Shown here one piece after another: positions 24,751 through 33,160 of a DNA stretch of 54,415 nt. The stretch lies in contig NJBK01000016.1 in the NCBI GenBank assembly GCA_005223035.1, positions 1 through 54,415 of the forward strand, given 5' to 3'. The notes below the pieces were generated by a model. The model did not search any database and was not told the DNA's origin. It saw only the letters and a list, made by a program, of their open reading frames with translations. Both the position numbers and the translations under genes were made by a program. Each line of letters opens with the position of its first letter. Position 1 is the first letter of the stretch. The DNA is from Chloroflexi bacterium B3_Chlor. GTDB taxonomy: Bacteria > Chloroflexota > Anaerolineae > UBA7937 > B3-Chlor.

Positions 24751-26283
24751 TCACGGCTCGCCACCCAGCTGACCCATACGCCAGGTACTCCCTTCAGGCC
24801 CATCCTCGACGACTATGCCCAGAGTGGCGAGTCCAGCACGGATCTTGTCACCCAACTCGTATTCCTTGTCCTCACGCAGGTCATCGCGAACCACGAGGAG
24901 CGACTCTATGAACCCCTCAGCCTCACTCCCCATGCGCCCGTCCAGGACCATTTCAACCTCGAGCTTTGCGGCCAGTTCCGATTTCCCGGCAGCCAGCAAC
25001 TCGTCGCGAACAGCAACGGCCAATCCCATGAAGGGCTCAGCCTCGGCGGGCCCTTTCGGCTCCTGCAAGGTCAATCCCAGAACATCCGCTGATTCTCGCA
25101 GCACGCCCTGGCCGCCAGCAAGAGCTTCCAGGGGGACGCCAACATCCCGGGACTGATTGATGGCGCGCGCCAGGTCGAAGAGGTGGGCTATGGCGCGCGC
25201 GGTATTGAAGTCATCATCCATCGCCTCTGTGAACTTCTGCCGCGCTTCCTCGGCTGCAGCCACCAACTCCTCGCCCCCGCTCGCGGTTTCCGCGGAACCC
25301 GGTCTCAACGCTGCCCGAAGCCTCTCCAGCCCCCGGTCGGATGCCTGTATGCCCTTCTCGCTCCAGGTGATAGGGCTGCGATAGTGAGAAGTCAGCATGA
25401 AGAGACGGATAGCATCAGGGTTGTATCTCTCCAGGGCCTCCTCACAACTGATGAAGTTACCCAGATGCCTGGTCATCTTCTCCTGATCCTCACTGGGCCG
25501 CAGCAGACCGTTGTGCAGCCAGTACTTGACGAAGGGCCTCTTGCCAGTATAGCTCTCCGATTGAGCTATCTCATCCTCATGGTGAGGGAAGATCACATCC
25601 TCGCCACCACCGTGGATGTCTATCTGGTCGCCCAGGAATTGCAGCGCCATGGCAGAGCATTCCACGTGCCAACCGGGCCGTCCTCTACCCCACGGGCTGT
25701 CCCAGCTGGGCTCACCAGGTTTGGCCGCCTTCCACAGAGCAAAATCCAGTTCATGCTCTTTTCGCTTGTCGACCTCGACCCGGGCCCCGGCCTGCATCGC
25801 TTCCAGCGACTGTCTAGTAAGCTTGCCATAGTCGGGATCGCTGGTGATCCGGAAATAGACATCGCCATCCACCTGGTAAGCGTGTCCCTTCTCTATCAGC
25901 CCCTGGACTATCTCCTGGATCTTGGGGATCACCTCGGTGGCTCGCGGGTAATGATGGGCCCGTTGGACGTTCAGGCGGTCCATCTCATCCAAGAAGCGGT
26001 CTATGTACTTCTCCGCCAACTCCTTCACGGTCACACCCAGGGAGTTGGCAGCCTCGATGATCCGATCCTCGATGTCCGTGAAGTTCTGGACATGGTTCAC
26101 CTCGTAGCCTAGATATTCAAGATAGCGCCTTATGACATCGAAGACCAGGTAAGACATGGCATGGCCCACGTGACAGGGTCCGTACACATTGGGGCCGCAA
26201 ACGTACATCAGAACCTGTTTGCCCTCCAAGGGCACGAACTCCTCTTTCCTCCGGCTAAGCGTACTATGCACTCTCAAAGACAT
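24751..26283 (-). CDS. cysS: Cysteinyl-tRNA synthetase
   Basis: 510 aa from the ATG at 26283 (M-S-L-R-V-H-S), preceded by AAGGAG nine bases away; the frame runs 24 codons upstream without a site. Class I synthetase: 'CGPNVYGPCHVGHAM' holds the HIGH motif and the zinc-binding Cys; 'GWHVECSAMA' and 'HGGGEDVIFPHHEDEIAQSE' are CysRS-specific zinc and substrate elements. The second signature, normally K-M-S-K-S, reads E-K-M-T-R-H-L-G-N-F. The C-terminal end (about 400-510) is a helical anticodon-binding extension. Last gene of the PIN-TRAM/kinase-like/gltX/cysS operon, 93 bp after gltX. Confidence 0.96.
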   Translation of the reverse strand: MSLRVHSTLSRRKEEFVPLEGKQVLMYVCGPNVYGPCHVGHAMSYLVFDVIRRYLEYLGYEVNHVQNFTDIEDRIIEAANSLGVTVKELAEKYIDRFLDEMDRLNVQRAHHYPRATEVIPKIQEIVQGLIEKGHAYQVDGDVYFRITSDPDYGKLTRQSLEAMQAGARVEVDKRKEHELDFALWKAAKPGEPSWDSPWGRGRPGWHVECSAMALQFLGDQIDIHGGGEDVIFPHHEDEIAQSESYTGKRPFVKYWLHNGLLRPSEDQEKMTRHLGNFISCEEALERYNPDAIRLFMLTSHYRSPITWSEKGIQASDRGLERLRAALRPGSAETASGGEELVAAAEEARQKFTEAMDDDFNTARAIAHLFDLARAINQSRDVGVPLEALAGGQGVLRESADVLGLTLQEPKGPAEAEPFMGLAVAVRDELLAAGKSELAAKLEVEMVLDGRMGSEAEGFIESLLVVRDDLREDKEYELGDKIRAGLATLGIVVEDGPEGSTWRMGQLGGEP

Positions 26284-26376
26284 TACAGCAAACTCCTTCC
26301 GTGCATTGATGATAGACTCTCTAGAAGGGATGCCGTCCAGGACGACATCCCCCACAACAGACGCACTTGGCTATCA

Positions 26377-27861
26377 TCAAGACGACAAAGAGCACTGAGA
26401 ATCCCTCACCCTCTGGATGCATCTCTCTTTTCCCAGCAGAGCCATCACCGCAGCAAGGCTCGGCCCGTGAAGGCTTCCCGTCAGACTCGCCCTCACAGGA
26501 AACATGATTTCTCTGGCCTTGAGGTGCTCTTTTTCCACGAGGAGGTCCCCCAACTCCCGGAGGAGAGAGCTCGCCTCGGCCACACCCAGCCTGTCAACAG
26601 ACTTCAGTCTCTCAGCGAACGCTTCCAGTGCGGTCCTCGCCGTAGGGGCACGCAAGACTTCACGCGCCTCAGCTGTGAAGGCAAGGCCATCAAGGAAGGC
26701 GAATCCGACGTGCGCTGGCAGCTGGTCAAGGCTGTCCACTTCCTCCCGCACATTGTCCACCAGAAGTTCTAGCCATTCCTCTGGCGAGTAAGCTGTGCCT
26801 TGGCTCCGCTCATCTCGATCGTACGCCTCTCTCAAGTACGGGACAACCTCCTGAGCGATTCGGCCAGCTGGTAGGTGACGTATATGCCACCTGTTAAACC
26901 AATCCAAGCGCTCCTGGTCGAAGGTGGAAGGGCTGACCGAAATCCTTTCCCACGTGAACCTCCCCACCAACTCGTCGAGCCTGAAGATCTCCTGGGTATC
27001 AGCCGGCGACCACCCCAACAGGGCGAGATAATTCACGACAGCTTCAGGCAAATAGCCCCTTCGTCGATAGGCGGCGATAGAGGTTTCGCCCAGGCGCTTG
27101 CTCATCTTGCCACCCGACTTGTCAAGGATCAAAGGCAAATGAATGTACCGCGGAGGATCCCAGCCGAAGGCCTTGTAGAGTAAGATGTGTCGCGGGGCGC
27201 TGGGTATCCATTCGTCCGCCCGCAACACGTCGGTTACCTCCATCAAGTGGTCGTCCACCACATTAGCTAGGTGGTAGGTTGGATAACCGTCGGACTTCAG
27301 GATGACGAAATCATCCACAGTACTGTTGGCGAAACTGATCTCTCCGCGCAGTGAATCGTGAAACGCGGTTTCTCCATCCAGCGGTACGCTGAAGCGCACG
27401 ACGGGCTCGATCCCCTGCGCCTCAAACCGCCTCGCCTCGGCACCGCTCAAGTCCCGACATGTTCGGTCGTAGCCAGGAGGTTGTCCCCGACCCTGCTGTT
27501 CGTGACGCATTTCCTCCAGTCGCTGAGGGGAACAGTAGCACCGGTAGGCTTGACGTTCCTCGATCAGCCGCTGGGCATGACTGTGGTACATGGACAGCCT
27601 CTGCGACTGATAATAAGGGCCGAACCCTCCTCCTTTCTGGGGACCTTCATCCCAGTCAAGGCCCAGCCATCGAAGACCCTCCAGAATCAGTCGATCGGAG
27701 CCTTCGCTGGTACGAGCCACATCGGTGTCCTCGATGCGTATGATGAACGCCCCTCCATAGTGGCGGGCGAACAACCAGTTGAAAAGGGCCGTGCGCACGT
27801 TTCCCAAATGAGGCGGACCCGTAGGGCTGGGCGCAAAGCGAACACGTACTCTCTCACTCAT
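26377..27861 (-). CDS. gltX: Glutamyl-tRNA synthetase
   Basis: 494 aa. N-terminal 'RFAPSPTGPPHLGNVRTALF' contains the HIGH-type motif; 'FIIRIEDTD' is GluRS-typical; 'KMSKRLGE' is the KMSKS motif. The C-terminal 170 residues form the all-helical anticodon-binding domain. It charges tRNA-Glu, and possibly tRNA-Gln, with glutamate. Its start overlaps the end of the kinase-like pseudogene by 8 bp. cysS follows. Confidence 0.96.
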   Translation of the reverse strand: MSERVRVRFAPSPTGPPHLGNVRTALFNWLFARHYGGAFIIRIEDTDVARTSEGSDRLILEGLRWLGLDWDEGPQKGGGFGPYYQSQRLSMYHSHAQRLIEERQAYRCYCSPQRLEEMRHEQQGRGQPPGYDRTCRDLSGAEARRFEAQGIEPVVRFSVPLDGETAFHDSLRGEISFANSTVDDFVILKSDGYPTYHLANVVDDHLMEVTDVLRADEWIPSAPRHILLYKAFGWDPPRYIHLPLILDKSGGKMSKRLGETSIAAYRRRGYLPEAVVNYLALLGWSPADTQEIFRLDELVGRFTWERISVSPSTFDQERLDWFNRWHIRHLPAGRIAQEVVPYLREAYDRDERSQGTAYSPEEWLELLVDNVREEVDSLDQLPAHVGFAFLDGLAFTAEAREVLRAPTARTALEAFAERLKSVDRLGVAEASSLLRELGDLLVEKEHLKAREIMFPVRASLTGSLHGPSLAAVMALLGKERCIQRVRDSQCSLSS

Positions 27862-28565
27862 TGCCGAGCCCTGGCAGTTGCTTGAAGGTACGTACGATCA
27901 ACTCAGCGGCCAATGGGGATGATATCTTGAAGGTATTGATAACCACATTGTAGAGGCTCGGATCCAGCCAGTCCACCGTATGGTACCGCCGAAGATAGTC
28001 CATCCGCGCTCGACCACTGGCTCTCAGTCGCGCCGAAGCATCTCGTTCCTCGATTCCCTCGCGCTCAGCCAAAGTGAATACACGGCGTTCGAAGGGTGCG
28101 ACGATTGGAACATGCAAGGCGCGCGGCATATCCCTCAGAAGGACTTGGCCGCCTCCACAAACTATGACCGCGTTGCCTTCTGGAGCCAGGTTGCGGACAA
28201 CCATCTCCATCATGTCCACATAATCCTTCACAGTTTCGCCAAAGGAAGGCGCGGCAGGAGAGAAGGCTCCCCCAGAGGGTTGCTGGACCGAGCTTGCCCC
28301 TTCACGCCTCCCAGGTTTCGGCAATGCGCGGCAGGGGAGGCATGGCGTTCATCGCTTGCAGTATGCGGTCCACGACATTCCGCCGCCCTTCATACGCGAT
28401 TTCCTGCAAGGCGATCTTCGGCACACCAGCCTCCTCAGCCGCCCTATGGATTATCTCCCGATCTATGAATCCGAAGCCTACAATCCTACCGACCTCTGCT
28501 GCGATCTCGCAGCCATGGGAACCATCTGTCTCGAGATAGGGATAACCCCCATGCCGCTCGAGCAC
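27854..28565 (-). pseudogene. Cytidylate kinase-like gene, frameshifted
   Basis: Two consecutive frames together make one cytidylate-kinase-like protein. The first (28302-28565, 87 aa, GTG start sharing one base with the upstream stop, TAGTG) gives the nucleotide-loop region 'TDGSHGCEIAAEVGRI' and 'GFIDREIIHRAAEEA'. The second (27854-28324) gives 'NAVIVCGGGQVLLRDMPRAL', 'DYLRRYHTVDWLDPSLYNVV'. The frame changes between about 28324 and 28255. The loop also departs from the usual family form S-R-x-x-G-S-G-G. It could be a true pseudogene, a sequencing error, or programmed frameshifting. Its place between the PIN-TRAM gene and gltX is where some Firmicutes have ispD/ispF. Confidence 0.7.
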
Positions 28566-29638
28566 TACTTCCTGGAGTATCGGTTATGGGGCTGGGCGAA
28601 GATCATGCGGCCCTGCGCGGTCTGCAGCACCTTGGTGACCGTGACGTCCAGACTGTGGCTTATGTACCTGCGACCATCCTCAACAACCACCATGGTGCCA
28701 TCATCAAGATATCCAACCCCCTGATTGGCCTCAGTCCCCTCCTGGATGATGCGCACTTTCAAGGTTTCACCGTGGAGGACACTGGTCTTCACTGCATTGG
28801 CCAACTCATTGACGTTCAGCACCCTGACACCCTGCAACTGAGCCACACGGTTAAGGTTGTAGTCATTGGTCATGATGGGACAGTTCAGATTCTTGGCCAG
28901 TTGCACCAGTTTGCCGTCCGCGTCCCTGACCTCCTCCACATCCATATCTGTGACCCGAATGGGTACGATAGAGTCCTGTTGCAGACTGTTCAAGATGTCC
29001 AACCCGCGGCGACCTCGCTTGCGCCGCAAGGCGTCCGAGGAATCGGCGATGTACTGCAACTCATCAAGAATGAATCGCGGCACCAAGAGCGTCCCCTGGA
29101 TGAAACCTGTCTGGCTGATATCGGCGATGCGACCATCAATGATTACGCTGGTATCCAACAGAAGCACCTGCTCGTCAGACCGTCGGCTCTTAGGCCTGGC
29201 TAGTGAGGAACTCAACAGGGACAGAATATCCTCAGCGCGGATGATCATGGTGCCCATTCCCAGCAGGCCAAAGGTCACGCTAGAGAGCAAAGGCAGGATG
29301 GTTCGCAAGTCTGACGGCAGAAACGACAGAGTGAAAGCCAGCGGCAGCGAGATGACCAGTCCCACCGCGAGACCGATGGTTCCCATGAGCAGATGACGGG
29401 CAGGTATGAGCCTGATTTTCCTCCTGACCCATAGGGCAGGTTCTATCGTCAACCACGGGGTCACCAACAGGCCCAGGCCAGCTCCCGCCATTGCCAGCGC
29501 CAATGCAGGACGCAGGTACGGGACGGTGAACGCATCCGCAGCGCCAGCCTTTGTGGCTATGTAGTCGCCCACCTGCCAGCCGACTACGGCCAATACTATC
29601 ATGCCCACAAGACGCAATATAAGTTCTACTCGCTTCAT
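28565..29638 (-). CDS. PIN-TRAM domain membrane protein, YacL-like
   Basis: 357 aa, with GAGGAGG six bases before the ATG. The N-terminal ~135 residues carry four hydrophobic helices. A PIN domain follows (about 155-275) with 'LLLDTSVIIDGRIADI' and 'IMTNDYNLN' supplying the acidic metal-binding residues, then a TRAM RNA-binding domain (about 285-345, 'VRIIQEGTEANQGVGYLDDG'). PIN-TRAM proteins are predicted membrane-tethered nucleases; the role of YacL is not established. First gene of the operon with the kinase-like gene, gltX and cysS, preceded by a long leader with a terminator. Confidence 0.92.
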   Translation of the reverse strand: MKRVELILRLVGMIVLAVVGWQVGDYIATKAGAADAFTVPYLRPALALAMAGAGLGLLVTPWLTIEPALWVRRKIRLIPARHLLMGTIGLAVGLVISLPLAFTLSFLPSDLRTILPLLSSVTFGLLGMGTMIIRAEDILSLLSSSLARPKSRRSDEQVLLLDTSVIIDGRIADISQTGFIQGTLLVPRFILDELQYIADSSDALRRKRGRRGLDILNSLQQDSIVPIRVTDMDVEEVRDADGKLVQLAKNLNCPIMTNDYNLNRVAQLQGVRVLNVNELANAVKTSVLHGETLKVRIIQEGTEANQGVGYLDDGTMVVVEDGRRYISHSLDVTVTKVLQTAQGRMIFAQPHNRYSRK

Positions 29639-29678
29639 ACACTACCTCCTCACCGGCTGTCAACAAGGGCCGGATAAC

Positions 29679-29707
29679 AAAAATGAGTGTACCGCAAAGT
29701 ACACTCA
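29679..29707 (-). terminator. Intrinsic terminator or attenuator in the PIN-TRAM operon leader
   Basis: A perfect 9-bp inverted repeat, TGAGTGTAC/GTACACTCA, with a 6-base loop (29684-29707), followed on the minus strand by TTTTTGTTAT. It lies about 45 bp before the PIN-TRAM start codon and about 225 nt after the promoter start point, so read-through must be controlled or partial. Confidence 0.65.
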
Positions 29708-29933
29708 AGTCAGAGATCACCCCCTCGCGTTGACCTTCTCGCGCTTGTTGTCCTCGAAGTGGCGGGATAGAAGAAAAGAATGCGATGAGACCTTGCGCCG
29801 TCGCTTATTGAGTGGCCGCCCAATCCCCCACGCGAGTCCCGGTCAATGCTCTCTAGGAGTCACTCGTGACTCGTAGACGTGTCCGGGTACTTTGACTTTA
29901 GCCCGTGTATCTCAGTTTAGTGCCGACACGTCC
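29708..29933 (-). ncRNA. Structured 5' leader of the PIN-TRAM/gltX/cysS operon, class unknown
   Basis: The leader lies between a consensus promoter and an intrinsic terminator. It can form a long-range 8-bp stem GACGTGTC/GACACGTC (around 29925-29932 and 29877-29884) enclosing a CGGG...CCCG element, and a GAGTCAC/GTGACTC hairpin (around 29857-29872). Since the operon encodes two tRNA synthetases a T-box would be expected, but I see no AGGGUGGNACCGCG element. Candidate novel cis-regulatory RNA. Confidence 0.4.
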
Positions 29934-29939
29934 AATTAC

Positions 29940-29968
29940 ATATTAGCACATTCTCACATGGATGTCAA
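29940..29968 (-). promoter_or_regulatory. Consensus promoter of the PIN-TRAM/gltX/cysS operon
   Basis: The minus strand reads TTGACA (29968-29963), a 17-bp spacer and TAATAT (29945-29940). Predicted start near 29933, giving a leader of about 295 nt. Confidence 0.7.
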
Positions 29969-29981
29969 GAACGCCTGATAC

Positions 29982-30440
29982 TCAGAAGGCCAGTCGGGTG
30001 CCCACCGCGCCAACCACGAACTCGTCAGGCATCTCCTGTGCCAACAGGTGGAGGGCCGCAAAACCGATGCAGTGGGTGGGCATAACCAGGCACGGGCCTA
30101 TGGCCTTCAACTCAGCGATGGTGCGCGTGATCTCCTCCATGGTGGAACGGCCCAGATGAAATCCTCCAATGACGGCCCATACCTCCTCCACGCCGGTGAT
30201 GCCCTGAGCGCGGAGTACGGTGTTGACAATGCCTGAATGAGCGCAGCCAGCGATTACCACCAACCCTCTCCCCTCCACGTTGACTACAACTGCCTGGTCA
30301 TCGCTTATGGGGTCGGGCACCAACTCTCCATCCTTACGATAGTACGCTTGAGCCGTCCCCCTCTCGAAGTCGGTGCTGCGCGGGATGGAACCGGTGGCTA
30401 GACTCGCAAACCTGGTGCCACGACTGGGCCAAGTCCGCAC
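29982..30440 (-). pseudogene. Truncated MBL-fold hydrolase (C-terminal half only)
   Basis: About 152 codons. 'IPRSTDFERG', 'VIAGCAHSGIVNTVLRAQ', 'AVIGGFHLGRSTMEEI' and 'PTHCIGFAA' match the C-terminal half of MBL-fold proteins related to the RFAP synthase type. The N-terminal half with the H-x-H-x-D-H metal motif is missing, and no such sequence is found upstream, so an active site cannot form. Most likely a remnant. Confidence 0.75.
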
Positions 30441-30493
30441 AGCCTACCGAGAAGGCTCAGTCGCACGGTTCGACGACCCGTCACCCAAAAGTA

Positions 30494-30502
30494 TGCTATA
30501 AT
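30494..30502 (+). promoter_or_regulatory. Extended -10 promoter upstream of the two-component system
   Basis: TGC-TATAAT about 240 bp before the response regulator. The gene-free stretch 30441-30744 otherwise shows only a small CCCCTCGATGTGGGG hairpin near 30662. Confidence 0.5.
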
Positions 30503-30744
30503 ATGGGCGACGTTGGGTCATCGTCAGGCGTCGACATCGCGCAGCGTGCGAGTGATGGCCGTGCCCAAAGACGAACTACTGGGACTGCCTGAGACCCGGC
30601 TTCACCCCGTGGAGGAGGCTCGTTGCCGGGAGAGCTTTCGGCAACATAGTGTGTCAAGAAGCCCCTCGATGTGGGGAAACTGAGGGCCCCAGCGCGAGAG
30701 GCCTTGAGTTGAATCAAACATGGTGATGGCGCCGCATATCCGTA

Positions 30745-31431
30745 GTGAGTTTAGAGTTGGCTAAACAGACCGTATTGGTGGTGGATGACGAGCGCAATAT
30801 CATCGAGCTCGCCAGGTTGTATCTGGAGCAAGAGGGTTTCATGGTGGAGGAAGCCCGCGATGGGGCTGAGGCTCTGGAGAAGATTCGAACGCTGAAACCT
30901 GCCATCGTGGTCCTGGATCTCATGCTGCCAGAGGTGGATGGCTGGGAGGTATGCCGCCGAACGAGAGCCAAATCGGAAGTGCCCATCATCATGCTCACCG
31001 CTCGTAGCGACGACGTGGACAAGATTGTGGGACTGGAGCTCGGCGCCGACGACTACTTGACCAAACCCTTCAACCCGCGGGAGTTGGTGGCGCGAGTGAA
31101 GGCCATCCTCCGCCGCTACGAGAAGAGCATCCAGCCAGGCAGAGTGATCCATCTCGGCCAGTTGACCATAGACCCGGCCAGCAGGGAGGTCACGCTGGCT
31201 GGCCAGGTGGCGAAGCTGCGCACGAAGGAGTTCGATCTACTGCACACCCTGGCTCAGCATCGGGGCCAGGTCCTGAGTCGTGAGCAGTTGCTCAACCTGG
31301 TGTGGGGCTACGATTTCTACGGGGAGACGCGCACCGTGGACGTGCACATCGCTCACTTGCGTGGCAAACTGAAGGGAAGCGATGCGGAGATTGAGACTGT
31401 GCGGGGCGTGGGATACAAGCTGGTGGTTTAA
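30745..31431 (+). CDS. OmpR/PhoB-family response regulator
   Basis: 228 aa, GTG start (a TTG four codons later is possible; no clear ribosome-binding site). Receiver domain (about 8-122): acidic pocket D14-D15, phospho-acceptor D58 in 'VVLDLMLP', 'MLTARSD', and 'YLTKPFN' with the conserved Lys. C-terminal winged helix (about 135-228) with 'LRTKEFDLLHTLAQHRGQVL' and 'VDVHIAHLRGKL'. It should bind DNA when phosphorylated by the kinase encoded 6 bp downstream. Target genes not evident. Confidence 0.95.
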   Translation: MSLELAKQTVLVVDDERNIIELARLYLEQEGFMVEEARDGAEALEKIRTLKPAIVVLDLMLPEVDGWEVCRRTRAKSEVPIIMLTARSDDVDKIVGLELGADDYLTKPFNPRELVARVKAILRRYEKSIQPGRVIHLGQLTIDPASREVTLAGQVAKLRTKEFDLLHTLAQHRGQVLSREQLLNLVWGYDFYGETRTVDVHIAHLRGKLKGSDAEIETVRGVGYKLVV

Positions 31432-31437
31432 GAAGCC

Positions 31438-32904
31438 ATGTTTAACAATCTGCGTTCGCGGCTACTCGGATCGTACGTCCTGATCATAGTCATTTGCCTG
31501 GCGGTCACCGGTGTGGTGCTGACGATCCTCCTGATACCACAGATAACCCGCCTCACCTATCTCAGGCTCGCTGACAAGAGCCTCCCCACCAGCTCTTACG
31601 TGGCTAGCCTCCGGAGGCAAGGTCTCGGACCGGAAGAGATCATCAGCCGGCTTGAGGAGTTGGCCGCAAGCCAAGGTACACGCATCCTGATCGTCACCCG
31701 TGACGGCATGGTCTTAGCAGATACGGAAAACCATTGGGTGGGGCGAGGGGTCGATGTCTCCCTGCAGGGAGAGGGGCCCGGAGCACGACGTCTCTATGCT
31801 CAAGGGCGGTTGGTCACCAGTGACGGTCTATTCCTCTATGTGGCCGTGCCCACAGGAGTCCTGCTGCGTGAGAGAGGAGAAGCCGCGTCGCCGGCATGGT
31901 ACGTGGTACTGCTCTCTCCACCTCGCCAGGCGATCGCCACCTTTGCCGGTGAGATATTGGTCGGCTTCGTCCTCACTGGCTTCGTCGCTCTTCTGGTCTC
32001 GATAGGCATTGCCTTCCTCATCGCGCGCTCCATCGCCAGGCCTCTGCAACGCATCGCCGCCGCCACTGAGGAGATAGCGAGGGGCAACTACGACGAGCAA
32101 TTGAACATCACTTCACCCGAAGAGGTACGTCGCCTAGCCAACAGCTTCAACCTTATGGTACGTGAGGTGAAGTCTTCGCAGCAGGCTCAACGGGATTTCG
32201 TGGCCAATGTCTCCCACGACCTGAAGACCCCTCTAACCTCTATTCAGGGATTCTCCCAGGCCATCTTGGACGGCGCAGCCGCAGATGAGGGGGCCCGCCG
32301 TCGAGCCGCTCAGGTCATCCATGAGGAGGCTGACCGCATGGCGCGCCTGGTGGACGACCTGCTTGACTTGGCGCGCATCGAGGCCGGTCAGATAGTGATG
32401 GCTCGGGACTCGGTGGCGCTGTCGCAGCTCTTGCAGGAGTGTACGGAGAAGATGGCATTGTGCGCCGAGCAGGGCGAAGTGACACTGGAGGCGGAGTCAG
32501 ATGAGGGTCTTGTCGTCAAGGCTGATCGAGACCGCCTGGCCCAGGTGATCCACAACCTGCTGGACAACGCGCTGAAACATACGCCGGCTGGTGGGCGGAT
32601 CTCGCTGGCCGCCAGAACCGTGCTGGAGGCCGTTGGGAAGCCAGGGCGACAGCGAGGAGGGGTGGCGGAGATCACCGTGTCCGACACCGGCGCGGGCATC
32701 CCTGCTGAAGACTTGTCCCGCGTCTTCGAACGCTTCTACCGCGGGGACAAGTCACGGACCAAGGAAGGTAGGGGAGCAGGGTTGGGCCTGGCCATCGCCA
32801 GGGAAATCATCCTGGCGCACGGGGGGGACATAAGAGCAGAGAGCGTGGTAGGGCTAGGCACCAAGTTCACGATCACCCTCCCCCAAGACAGGGACGTCGG
32901 ATAA
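31438..32904 (+). CDS. Sensor histidine kinase with HAMP domain
   Basis: 488 aa. Two TM helices (about 11-33 and 166-193) flank an extracytoplasmic sensor part of about 130 residues with no motif I recognise. HAMP (about 194-245), HisKA with 'FVANVSHDLKTPLTSIQGF' (phospho-acceptor His near 260), and HATPase: N box 'IHNLLDNALKHTPAGGRI', G1 'VSDTGAGIPAED', F box 'VFERFYRGD', G2 'GAGLGLAIAREI'. Layout resembles PhoR/ResE-type kinases. Starts 6 bp after the response regulator; the two form an operon. Confidence 0.95.
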   Translation: MFNNLRSRLLGSYVLIIVICLAVTGVVLTILLIPQITRLTYLRLADKSLPTSSYVASLRRQGLGPEEIISRLEELAASQGTRILIVTRDGMVLADTENHWVGRGVDVSLQGEGPGARRLYAQGRLVTSDGLFLYVAVPTGVLLRERGEAASPAWYVVLLSPPRQAIATFAGEILVGFVLTGFVALLVSIGIAFLIARSIARPLQRIAAATEEIARGNYDEQLNITSPEEVRRLANSFNLMVREVKSSQQAQRDFVANVSHDLKTPLTSIQGFSQAILDGAAADEGARRRAAQVIHEEADRMARLVDDLLDLARIEAGQIVMARDSVALSQLLQECTEKMALCAEQGEVTLEAESDEGLVVKADRDRLAQVIHNLLDNALKHTPAGGRISLAARTVLEAVGKPGRQRGGVAEITVSDTGAGIPAEDLSRVFERFYRGDKSRTKEGRGAGLGLAIAREIILAHGGDIRAESVVGLGTKFTITLPQDRDVG

Positions 32905-33066
32905 TCCCGGAGCCAAGCAGTCCGGCGGTCGTCGGCGCCGAGAGCCTGGATAAGGGCGACGGCATTGGCGATATCCCGGCTTGTGCCGACGTCTCTCTGT
33001 GGGTACCTGCCATTACCAGCAGTCTGCCAAATACGCCCGCCTAGAGGAACTCACCTTTGGCGCCTC

Positions 33067-33095
33067 TTGAATTCACTCCCGAAGTAGAGTATAAT
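33067..33095 (+). promoter_or_regulatory. Promoter of the NfeD/slipin operon
   Basis: TTGAAT (33067-33072), a 17-bp spacer and TATAAT (33090-33095), 65 bp before the NfeD-type start codon. Confidence 0.7.
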
Positions 33096-33160
33096 ATCTA
33101 GAGAGACAGTGGTCTCCGATAACCTTTGTCCTGAACCCGACCGCTCTACAGAGAACGACC

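Noticed and set aside
25183..26112. 309-codon frame antisense to cysS
   Set aside because: Entirely inside cysS on the other strand, no family features.
29708..29933. T-box leader for gltX/cysS
   Set aside because: Context is suggestive but no specifier loop or conserved T-box element is recognisable; kept as an unclassified leader.
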